Below are positions 47,249 to 55,651 of a stretch of 56,483 nt of DNA, piece after piece. The notes beneath the pieces were generated by a model, which saw only the letters and a list, made by a program, of their open reading frames with translations, searched no databases and was not told the DNA's origin. Source of the DNA: Methanobrevibacter arboriphilus JCM 13429 = DSM 1125 (GTDB taxonomy: Archaea; Methanobacteriota; Methanobacteria; Methanobacteriales; Methanobacteriaceae); NCBI RefSeq assembly GCF_002072215.1, contig NZ_JXMW01000030.1:1-56483 (forward strand), given 5' to 3'. A program made the position numbers and the translations under genes. The first letter of the stretch is position 1. Each line of letters starts with the position of its first letter.

Positions 47249-48298
47249 AGAGTTTCCTCCATTTTAATATATTTTATCTTATATTTTATTTATATTTATA
47301 AATATTTTTTAAATCCAATAATCATCCTAAACAATAAATATAATCTATATTACATTAATATAATCTATATTACATTATATTCACAGTATAGTATAACTTA
47401 TATGATAGAATATTTTATATATAGGATATTTCTTATTGAATCCAATTTAATTACATATACATGTATATTTAAAAAAACAGCATACAATAAATAGCTAAAA
47501 AATAATCTAAAAGATACTTTCAAAAATATTTTCAGCATAATTTATTAATGTTGAATTTTAAGTGTACCTCAATGAGCTAGCTCAGCTTTACATTAATGTA
47601 CTGTTAATACATTAGGAATATTATTAATATAAAGGTTACTTAGAAATTAAAGTCGAAAAGCTTATATATGATATTAAGTTTTAAAAGAGTAATAATAAAA
47701 TTACACAAATAAGCATTCAATAGCCCTAAAAACAATGAACAAAATGATTTTAAGTCTTATTTTTAATTTTAATCAATTTAAATAGATTTAAAATTAATAT
47801 TAATAACTATTATACGTTATTATAAATAAAAAAAATATATTACAAATTATTAGCAAAAGATATCATTATTATGGGCTTCTTTAATAAATAAAATAATTAG
47901 CCATACGTAAAAATAAAAAAATAAATAATAACAATAATAAATATAATATTAAAAAATAAAAAATAATATATACAGTTTCTAATTAATAAAATGATCTATT
48001 TATATAGGATACATTTAATATGATACATTATTTAATGATATTAGTTTAATGATATATTTACTTAGTACATTTATTTAATGATATAGTTTAATGATATATT
48101 TACTTAATTATTTATTAAATAAATTCAATAAGCTATAAGTTAATAATATTTATAATTTAAAAGATAAATATATAAATAATTTATCAATATGATTAATCTG
48201 TTTAAATGATTAATCTATTATAAATAAATTTTAAATAAATTTTTCAATATAATAATATTTAATATAATAATACTTTAAAAATAATAGGGTGGTGAATT
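47249..48298. promoter_or_regulatory. 1-kb divergent control region between mvhD and sufC
   Basis: This is the longest gene-free stretch in the window. It holds two perfect 12-bp palindromes, TGAGCTAGCTCA (47573-47584) and TACATTAATGTA (47589-47600), 16 bp centre to centre, followed by TACTGTTAATACATTA. They lie about 325-350 bp before mvhD and about 700 bp before sufC. Repeats of TATAATCTATATTACATTA (47340-47375) and TTTAATGATATA (48030-48095) are also present. sufC has GGGTGGTGAATT just before its ATG. Confidence 0.5.
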
Positions 48299-49066
48299 AT
48301 GTTACTTGAAATAACTGATTTAGCTGTTGAAGTTAATGGAAAGAGAGTTTTAAAAGACATAGATTTAACTATAAAAGAAGGAGAAACTCATGTACTATTA
48401 GGGCCAAATGGAAGTGGTAAAAGTACATTATTTATGAGCATTCTTGGATTTCCAAAATATAAGATTGTCAACGGTAGTATATTATTTAAAGGAGAAAATA
48501 TAACCAATCTTAATACAACAGAAAGAGTCAAAAGAGGAATTGGTGTTAGTTTTCAAAACCCTCCAGCAATTAGAGGAGTGAATTTAAAAGATTTACTTAA
48601 AGTAGAAAGTGGGCAGAATATAAAGGATGAAAATCTTACTCCTGAAATGCAGTTACTTGCAGATAAACTTAAATTTGATGAAGATTTTCTTGAAAGAGAT
48701 GTGAATCTTGGATTTTCTGGAGGAGAAGTTAAAAGGTCTGAAATACTTCAATTACTTGCTCAAAAACCAGATTTTACAATGTTTGATGAACCAGATTCTG
48801 GTGTTGATATTGAAAATGTAGAATTACTTGCTGAGGAAATAAATATGTTACTTGATAAAGATAAAAAACCAGGTCAAAGAATGAGATCAGGTTTACTTAT
48901 TACTCATTTAGGTTACATACTTAACTTTGTTGGAGCAGATATGGCTCATGTATTAATGGATGGAAAAATAGCTTGTTCTGGAAACCCTAGCGAAATATTA
49001 GACGATATAAGGAAAGAAGGATTTAAAGGATGTGTTGAGTGTGCGAAATGTATTACAAAAAGCTGA
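48299..49066 (+). CDS. sufC: SufC, ABC-type ATPase for iron-sulfur cluster assembly
   Basis: The 255-residue SufC is the ATPase of the SufBC scaffold that builds Fe-S clusters. Walker A GPNGSGKST (about 36-44), the Q-loop GVSFQNPPAIRG, the signature LGFSGGEVKRSEIL and Walker B FTMFDEPDSGVD are all present. The tail CVECAKCITKS carries two cysteines. It overlaps sufB by 26-35 bp. Co-location with mvh and hdr, which need dozens of clusters, is sensible. Confidence 0.95.
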   Translation: MLLEITDLAVEVNGKRVLKDIDLTIKEGETHVLLGPNGSGKSTLFMSILGFPKYKIVNGSILFKGENITNLNTTERVKRGIGVSFQNPPAIRGVNLKDLLKVESGQNIKDENLTPEMQLLADKLKFDEDFLERDVNLGFSGGEVKRSEILQLLAQKPDFTMFDEPDSGVDIENVELLAEEINMLLDKDKKPGQRMRSGLLITHLGYILNFVGADMAHVLMDGKIACSGNPSEILDDIRKEGFKGCVECAKCITKS

Positions 49067-50273
49067 AAAAGCAAAAAATAAAAAAGCAGCTATTGGATCC
49101 GATATTGACATGGAAGAATTTATAAAAGAAGATAAAGAGGAACATGAAACTGTAGATAGTATCCAAGATGTTCCAAGAAAAGTAAAAGATACCTTACTTA
49201 AAGTAGGAGTGGATACTTCTGAAAATGAAAGAGCAGGGTCTTTTCTCCAGATGGATCAAAGTAATATATATTCAAGCTCAGTTTCAGATTCTATAGAGCT
49301 TATGAATCTTGAAATTGCACTTGACAAATATAATTGGCTAGACCAATATATGTGGAATGTTGTGTCTCCTGATGCAGACAAATATACTGCTCAAACAGCT
49401 CTTAGAGAACATGAAGAAGGGACTAAAAGTGGATACTTTATAAGATCTTTACCTGGCACTAAAGAAGTATTTCCTATGCAAGCATGTATGTTTATTGGTG
49501 ATGAAACAGTTATGCAAACCGCACACAATATAATAATAGCAGAAGAAAACTCAGAACTACATGTTATTACAGGGTGTGCAACTGGAGAAGATGTTTCATC
49601 TGCATTACATGTGGGAGTTTCAGAATTTTATTTAAAACCAGGGGCAAAAATCACATTTACAATGGTTCACAACTGGGCAGAACAAGTAGAAGTGAGACCT
49701 AGAACTGGAATAAAAGTTGATGATAATGCTACTTTTATTAATAATTATGTACTCACAAGTCCTGTTAAAACAATACAATCATATCCAACAGCATACTGTA
49801 ATGGGAAAAATTCTAAAGCAATATTTCAAAGTATACAAAGTGGTCAAAAAGACTCTATTATTGATGTAGGTTCAAGAGTATTTTTAAATGGAGAAGGTTC
49901 AGCTGCAGAAGTTATTTCAAGAGCAGTTTCTAATGATGAGTCAAAAATTTATTCAAGAGGACATTTAGCTGGAACTGTTCCAGGAGTTAAAGGACATCTT
50001 GAATGTCATGGGTTGGTTCTCTCAGACGATTCTATGATTTACGCTGTTCCAGAACTTGAAGCAAGTTCAGCAAATCTTGAAATGTCTCACGAGGCAGCTG
50101 TTGGGAAAATTGATGAAGAAGAAATTTATTATCTTACATCAAGAGGTTTAACTGAAGAAGAAGCTACCTCTATGATTGTTAGAGGATTCTTAAGTATGGA
50201 CATAACAGGACTTCCACCAGAATTAGCTAGTGAAACAAAAAGAATGATTGATATGAGTTTAGAAGGTATGTAA
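49032..50273 (+). CDS. sufB: SufB/SufD-family Fe-S cluster scaffold
   Basis: This SufBD protein of up to 413 residues forms the scaffold with SufC. The core region (ENSELHVITGCATGEDVSSALHVGVSEFYLKPGAKITFTMVHNWAEQVEVRPRTG) and the C-terminal block SEIYSRGHLAGTVPGVKGHLECHGLVLSDDS-like followed by ASSANLEMSHEAAVGKIDEEEIYYLTSRGLTEEEATSMIVRGF are typical. GTG 49032 and GTG 49041 are both possible starts; AAAGGAT 9-10 bp before the second favours 49041. Either way it begins inside sufC, so the pair is translationally coupled. Confidence 0.92.
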   Translation: MLSVRNVLQKAEKAKNKKAAIGSDIDMEEFIKEDKEEHETVDSIQDVPRKVKDTLLKVGVDTSENERAGSFLQMDQSNIYSSSVSDSIELMNLEIALDKYNWLDQYMWNVVSPDADKYTAQTALREHEEGTKSGYFIRSLPGTKEVFPMQACMFIGDETVMQTAHNIIIAEENSELHVITGCATGEDVSSALHVGVSEFYLKPGAKITFTMVHNWAEQVEVRPRTGIKVDDNATFINNYVLTSPVKTIQSYPTAYCNGKNSKAIFQSIQSGQKDSIIDVGSRVFLNGEGSAAEVISRAVSNDESKIYSRGHLAGTVPGVKGHLECHGLVLSDDSMIYAVPELEASSANLEMSHEAAVGKIDEEEIYYLTSRGLTEEEATSMIVRGFLSMDITGLPPELASETKRMIDMSLEGM

Positions 50274-50340
50274 ATACCTTTAACCATATATTATTATATA
50301 AACTCCATACTATTATAATTAAATCCAATACCAATACAAA

Positions 50341-50358
50341 AATATCATATATGATATT
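50341..50358. promoter_or_regulatory. Perfect 18-bp palindrome downstream of sufB
   Basis: AATATCATATATGATATT is a perfect dyad 68 bp after the sufB stop. Related half-sites (ATCAGTATRTGATATT) recur near 50371-50386 and 50420-50440. This may be a terminator hairpin for sufB or an operator for hdrC some 800 bp away. Confidence 0.45.
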
Positions 50359-51162
50359 ATGCATAAGATTATCAGTATGTGATATTATGTATAACATTAT
50401 ATCAGTATATTAATTATATCAGTATATGATATTTTTGTATCAAGATGATGATGATTAAAATTATAATTATTATATAAAAGATAAAATATGATAGGATATT
50501 AACAAAATATTTATACTATTAAAAATAAAATATACAGTATTATATTTTGCTAAAATTAATATTCTATTGAAATTATTTTATCAAAATTAAAAATATTAAT
50601 AAATACTATTAATTTAATACTATTGATTTTTTAACTATTAATTTTTCACATTATTAAGTATATAGTAATATTTATCGACATTAGGACACATATTATTAAC
50701 TCTAATATATTTTATTATACAAAAAGAATATTTTAATATATTAAACTAGATTCTGTAAAAATATAAATAGATTTTTTGTTTTTAATAAAATAATTATCTA
50801 ATTATCTACGCTATAATTATCTATGCATAGAATTATTTATGACTAGAATTATTTATGAACTAGAACTATTTATGAGTAGAATTTTTTATATTAAAGTTTT
50901 ATTTTTAAAAAGTATTTTATAAAATTTAGAATATCTATAAAATATTGATATTTGAAAAATGAAAAATAATTTGGAATAAAAGATAATTTAAAATAGATAA
51001 TAACCTTAAATAAATGATAATTTCAAATAAAAAAGTGAAACTTATTAAACTTATTAAAACTTATTAAAACTTATTAAACTTATTATTAAGTTTATTTATA
51101 ATTGTTTATTCACAGATTTGTTATTCATAAAAAAGTTATTCAATTATAAAGGGGGTGGTGAA
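50359..51162. other. 800-bp gap upstream of hdrC
   Basis: AT-rich, with four copies of TAGAATTATTTATGA-like 20-bp units at 50815-50890 and ACTTATTAA repeats at 51040-51085. A very strong ribosome site (GGGGGTGGTG, 51151-51160) precedes hdrC. No gene or stable RNA was recognised. Confidence 0.6.
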
Positions 51163-51744
51163 ATGGATACAATTAAAATAGATGACAATCCATTAGAACT
51201 AGCTGAAAAAATTGTAGAAGATATTAAATTTTCTAAAGAAAAAGGGCTTTTGAAATGTGTACAATGTGGAATGTGTACATCTATGTGTCCAGGGGCTAGA
51301 AATTCAGAATACAATCCTAGAGCTATGATTGAAAAAGTTCTTGAAGGTGATGAGTCAGTAATATCTGATAAAACAATATGGAATTGTTTTTATTGTTATA
51401 CTTGTCACAGTATTTGCCCAGTTGGTAATAGTGCATGTGAAGTAAACCAAATACTAAGGCAAATAGCTATATCAAAAGGCATAGCTAATGAAGAAGTAAG
51501 CCCATTTGCAGGTTTTGTAGATTTAATGATGGATATAGGTCTTGGAGGCATACCTGATAATTTTCACCAAGACTTAATAAGAGATATTGGCAAAGAATGG
51601 GAAGAAAAAAATATGAATTTAAATAAAATAAGAGAAGAATTAGGTCTTAAACCACTTGAAATGCCAAAAAACTCTATTAAAGAAATAAGAGTTTTACTGA
51701 AAAAGACAGGCCTCGATAAAAGAGTCAACAAACTTAGAGAATAA
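51163..51744 (+). CDS. hdrC: Divergent heterodisulfide reductase subunit HdrC
   Basis: This 193-residue soluble HdrC-type protein has two 4Fe-4S groups: C32/C35/C38/C42 (CVQCGMCTSMCPG) and C75/C78/C81/C85 (CFYCYTCHSICPV). It would carry electrons between HdrA and HdrB. The C-terminal half (GLGGIPDNFHQDLIRDIGKEWEEKNM) differs from the classical Methanothermobacter HdrC as I recall it. ATG 51163 follows GGGGGTGGTG; ORF upstream of it lacks a site. It is the first gene of hdrC-hdrB-hdrA, 84 bp before hdrB. Confidence 0.88.
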   Translation: MDTIKIDDNPLELAEKIVEDIKFSKEKGLLKCVQCGMCTSMCPGARNSEYNPRAMIEKVLEGDESVISDKTIWNCFYCYTCHSICPVGNSACEVNQILRQIAISKGIANEEVSPFAGFVDLMMDIGLGGIPDNFHQDLIRDIGKEWEEKNMNLNKIREELGLKPLEMPKNSIKEIRVLLKKTGLDKRVNKLRE

Positions 51745-51828
51745 AATTAAAGTAATATCTTTATATCTAGATACATAATTAGGAATACAGATAATTAGAG
51801 ACTATATAATATTATAGAAGGTAAATCT

Positions 51829-52812
51829 ATGCGAAAAATACCTGATAAAAATATCATGCTCTTTAAAAGTTGTTTAATAAATGGAGAGTATCCAGGAGTC
51901 GAATCTTCAACAAAGTATGTTTTTGATAAAATTGGTATTGAATACATTGTTGATGATAGACAATCTTGCTGTACTGGTCTTGGTCACTATTCAGACATAT
52001 ATGATCAGCTTTCAACAACAGTAATTGGAGGAAGAAACTTTAGTGTAGCTAAAAAAACTGATCACACCAACATAGTAATGATGTGTTCCACTTGCTATGC
52101 AATTCATAAAAAAGTAGCTAAGCTATTAAATAACAATGAAAAAGTTAGGGATGAAGTAAATACAATATATGATGAAACCAACTTAGATGAAATGAAATAT
52201 GAAGAAGGGACAATCGACTCCTCAAAAAACATATTTCATGTAGTAGATATCTTTTTTGATAAAAAAGAGGAAATAGCTAAAAATATTAAAATTGATTTAT
52301 CTGAGTTCAGAATAGCTACCCATCCAGCATGCCATTACTGTAAAGTTCAATATGAAGATGCAACTGAAGGATTCAGAGATCCAAAAGTTTTAGATGAGAT
52401 TTTAAAAAGCTGTGGAATAGAAACAATAGGCTGGTATGACCATAAGAGATCCACATGTGGGGCAGGATTTAGACAAAGGTTTGTTAATAGAGATCTTTCT
52501 ATGAAAGTTACTTCTGAAAAGTTATTATCACTACAGGATGAAAATATAGATATTTTAGTCCATATGTGTCCAAATTGTCAAATGCAATTTGATAGATACC
52601 AACCATTCATCGGGAAAGAATTAAACATTGATTTTAAAATGATGCACCTTAATATAGCTCAATTAGTAGCGTTTGTAATGGGTTCAGATCCTTATAAAGT
52701 AATGGGAATTCAAACACATACAATTCCAATAGAACCTTTAATTGAAAAAGTAGAAAAAAACTTATCAAAAGAAAGAGAAGTAAAAAGAGTTAAAACTGCT
52801 AATAAAGCTTAA
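51829..52812 (+). CDS. hdrB: Divergent heterodisulfide reductase subunit HdrB
   Basis: Classical HdrB reduces CoM-S-S-CoB on two noncubane clusters held by two CCG motifs. Here the first motif is complete: C15, C47-C48 (SCCTGLG), C86, C89. The second has C168, C171, then T209-C210 (RSTCGAGF) where CC is expected, then C247, C250. One cluster ligand is therefore missing from the pair. Length (327) is somewhat above the usual 290-300 because of a basic tail (EKNLSKEREVKRVKTANKA). RBS AAGGTAAATCT precedes ATG 51829. It could act on another disulfide or be a paralogue with one altered cluster. Confidence 0.88.
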   Translation: MRKIPDKNIMLFKSCLINGEYPGVESSTKYVFDKIGIEYIVDDRQSCCTGLGHYSDIYDQLSTTVIGGRNFSVAKKTDHTNIVMMCSTCYAIHKKVAKLLNNNEKVRDEVNTIYDETNLDEMKYEEGTIDSSKNIFHVVDIFFDKKEEIAKNIKIDLSEFRIATHPACHYCKVQYEDATEGFRDPKVLDEILKSCGIETIGWYDHKRSTCGAGFRQRFVNRDLSMKVTSEKLLSLQDENIDILVHMCPNCQMQFDRYQPFIGKELNIDFKMMHLNIAQLVAFVMGSDPYKVMGIQTHTIPIEPLIEKVEKNLSKEREVKRVKTANKA

Positions 52813-52825
52813 ATCATTATTTTTT

Positions 52826-52858
<33 letters not shown>

Positions 52859-52978
52859 AAAAATATTAAAAAATATTAAAAAATTAAATATTAATAGTAT
52901 TTAAAATTATTAAAATTAGCTAAAAAATTAAGATTTATTAAAATCATTATAAAGAGATTAAAATATGAAGGGATTAAA

Positions 52979-55309
52979 ATGTATGATAAAAAAACCCTAA
53001 ATTCTCAAAAATTAGATTTACGTGTTGGAGTGTTTATCTGTAGATGTGGAGGAAACATCTCAGATATTGTTGATATTGATAAACTTAAAAGCTCCATAGA
53101 TGCAGACGTAGTTGAAGAATTTGAAAATCTGTGTTCTCTTAATGGTAGAAAAATAATTAGAGACAATATTATTAATAAAGAATTAGATCGTGTTGTAATC
53201 GCGTCATGTTCACCTATAACTCATGAAAAAACTTTCCAAGATTATATTCAGCCTTTAAACCCATATTTAATGGACATGGCTAATTTACGAGAACAATGTT
53301 CATGGGTACATGGCGACATGGATAAAGCTACAGATAAAGCAATTACGCTTGTAAATGCTTCAATTGAAAAAGTCAAGCAGTCTCAAGCTGTAGATCCAAT
53401 TCTTTGTCAAACACCAGAAAGTGCTGCGGTTATAGGAGGAGGAATATCCGGAATAAGTGCTGCACTTTCATTAGCTAAACAAGGTGTTAAAACATATTTA
53501 ATTGAAAAAAAACCATCAATTGGAGGAAATATGGTTAAAATTGGAAAAGTATTCTCTCCAGTTAAATTGGCTGAAGAATGTGGGATGTGTTTACTTAATC
53601 CAATAATGAATGAAACTGTTTGGCATGAAAATATTGAAATATTAACCAATACTAAAGTTTTAAGTACTGAAAGAAGAGCTGGAAATTTTAGTATTCTCCT
53701 TGAAAGCAATCCTCGATATGTAGATGAAGAAAAATGTATATCCTGTGGTAAATGTATAGAAGAATGCCCGGTTGAAGTTCCAAATAGGTGGGATGATGGA
53801 CTTTCAATGAGAAAAGCAATCTATAAACCGTTTTCACAAAGTTATCCAGATGCATATACAATTGATATGGAAAATTGTGAAAAATGTGGTAAATGTATGA
53901 AAAAATGTCCAATGGGAGCAATTTATCTTAAAGGAGAAAAAGAAATAGTTCCTCTAAATGTTGGAGCTGTTATATTAGCCACTGGTCATAAAACTTTTGA
54001 TCCAAACCTTAGACCAGAATATGGATATAATAGATATGCAGATGTTATAACTCAAAGTGAACTTGGTCGTATTATGGGAGTAAATGGTCCGACTAAAGGT
54101 AAGCTAAAAATGTTATCTAAAGATAGAGTTCCAAGAAGAGTAGTCATGATACAATGTGTAGGTTCAAGAGATGAAAAACCAGATGGACATAAATACTGTT
54201 CAAAAGTATGTTGTATGGTAGCTTTGAAAAATGCAAACATAATAAAACACAAATACCCAGATACTGATGTTATAATATGTTATACTGATATGAGAACTCC
54301 AGGAATGTATGAAAAATATTACAAACATGGACAAGAAAATGGAATAAGATTATTAAGAGGCAGACCTGGTGAAGTCAATAAAAAAGGGGATTCCTTAGTA
54401 GTTAGAGTAGAAGACACTCTTCAAAAGAAATTTACAGAAATTGAAACAGATATGGTTGTTTTATCAACAGCAATCGAACCATCCCAAGGTAGTGAAGAGA
54501 TATCTAAAATAATGAATGTTGGTATAACTGAAGATATGTTTATTAAAGAAACACATCCAAAAATTAAGCCAGTTACTACTGATGTTAAAGGAGCCTATGT
54601 TTGTGGAACTGCACAGGGGCCAAAAGATATTACAGATAGTATAATGCAAGCTCACGCAGCAGCTTCCAAAGTAGCTGAAATAATGAATGATGGGCTCGAA
54701 ATAGAACCATTTGTAGCTGAAATAGATGATGAAAAATGTAATCTATGTGAAGATTGTATATCTATATGTAAATATAAAGCTATGTCTATTAAAGATGAAA
54801 TGATCTATATAGATCCTATGTCTTGTTCAGGGTGTGGAAAATGCCTAACTGTTTGTAAACCACGAGCTATAAACATACATGGAAATATTGATGAAAAAAT
54901 ATTTGCAACTATTTCAGGAATGCTAAAAGGTAAAAAAGAAGGAGAAAAAAGAATTCTTGTTTTCCTTGATCAAGTTGGGTATACTGCAGCAGATAACATT
55001 GGAGTTAATAGAGTAGACTATCCAGAATCAATATATATTATAAAGGTTCATTCTGTAAACAGAGTAATGCCGAAACACATTATTTATGCTCTTAAAAATG
55101 GTGCAGATGGAGTATTCATTGGAGAATATCCTGGAGATTTAATGTATCAAGAAGTAGAAAATAAAATGAATCAAATAAGAGAAGAAATAAAAGATCATGG
55201 AATGAATCCAGAAAGACTTCAATTCTCAAATGTTTATATACCCTATTTCAGAGGCCTTGCAAATAAGTTCAAAGAATTCGATGCAAAAATTGGTTCAATG
55301 GATGCATAG
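52979..55309 (+). CDS. hdrA: HdrA with a fused, cysteine-less MvhD-like domain
   Basis: HdrA is the FAD-containing bifurcating core of heterodisulfide reductase. This 776-residue version has the N-terminal domain (GVFICRCGGNISDIVDI, ...ASCSPITHEKTF), the FAD site VIGGGISGISAALSLAKQG near residue 152, two ferredoxin groups (CISCGKCIEECPVEVP; CEKCGKCMKKCPMGAI), the GSRDEKPDGHKYCSKVCC block and a second ferredoxin pair (CNLCEDCISICKYK; CSGCGKCLTVCKPR). Residues 657-776 align with MvhD (ILVFLDQVGYTAADN; NGADGVFIGEYPGDLMY), but every MvhD cysteine is replaced. HdrA-MvhD fusions are known from Methanosarcina HdrA2. AAGGGATT precedes the ATG. Confidence 0.9.
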   Translation: MYDKKTLNSQKLDLRVGVFICRCGGNISDIVDIDKLKSSIDADVVEEFENLCSLNGRKIIRDNIINKELDRVVIASCSPITHEKTFQDYIQPLNPYLMDMANLREQCSWVHGDMDKATDKAITLVNASIEKVKQSQAVDPILCQTPESAAVIGGGISGISAALSLAKQGVKTYLIEKKPSIGGNMVKIGKVFSPVKLAEECGMCLLNPIMNETVWHENIEILTNTKVLSTERRAGNFSILLESNPRYVDEEKCISCGKCIEECPVEVPNRWDDGLSMRKAIYKPFSQSYPDAYTIDMENCEKCGKCMKKCPMGAIYLKGEKEIVPLNVGAVILATGHKTFDPNLRPEYGYNRYADVITQSELGRIMGVNGPTKGKLKMLSKDRVPRRVVMIQCVGSRDEKPDGHKYCSKVCCMVALKNANIIKHKYPDTDVIICYTDMRTPGMYEKYYKHGQENGIRLLRGRPGEVNKKGDSLVVRVEDTLQKKFTEIETDMVVLSTAIEPSQGSEEISKIMNVGITEDMFIKETHPKIKPVTTDVKGAYVCGTAQGPKDITDSIMQAHAAASKVAEIMNDGLEIEPFVAEIDDEKCNLCEDCISICKYKAMSIKDEMIYIDPMSCSGCGKCLTVCKPRAINIHGNIDEKIFATISGMLKGKKEGEKRILVFLDQVGYTAADNIGVNRVDYPESIYIIKVHSVNRVMPKHIIYALKNGADGVFIGEYPGDLMYQEVENKMNQIREEIKDHGMNPERLQFSNVYIPYFRGLANKFKEFDAKIGSMDA

Positions 55310-55326
55310 GTTCAATGGATGCATAA
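55292..55326 (+). repeat. Tandem 18-bp duplication over the hdrA stop codon
   Basis: GGTTCAATGGATGCATA occurs twice in direct succession; the first copy encodes the last residues GSMDA and contributes the TAG stop, and the second lies in the 3' untranslated region. It looks like a recent slip duplication. The rest of the gap to 55651 is AT-rich, with two TTTTGTTAAATTTAGT repeats near 55472-55510. Confidence 0.85.
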
Positions 55327-55651
55327 TTAGCTTATTAGTTTCTCTTATTCTATTCTTTTGGTATTTTTTAGTGTTGGGTGATGATTGATTCGAATTCATA
55401 GTACTTTGGTAGTATGATGAATTTTATATAAAATATTATTGATAATAATATTTTTGAATTTAGTATAATATTTTTGTTAAATTTAGTATAATAGTTTTGT
55501 TAAATTTAGTTAATAGGCTTGTTGAATAAAATTATTATTTCCTAATCTCAAAAAATAATAAAAGATAAAAAGAATATTTAGTAAATCTTCTTTTCTTCTT
55601 TTATATATCCCCAAAAAAAATTTCTCACACACCATAAGAAATAAAAAAAAA

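Noticed and set aside
47249-48298. tRNA or other structured RNA in the long gap
   Set aside because: I found no T-arm GGTTCAA-type box or GC-rich stem; only short palindromes are present.
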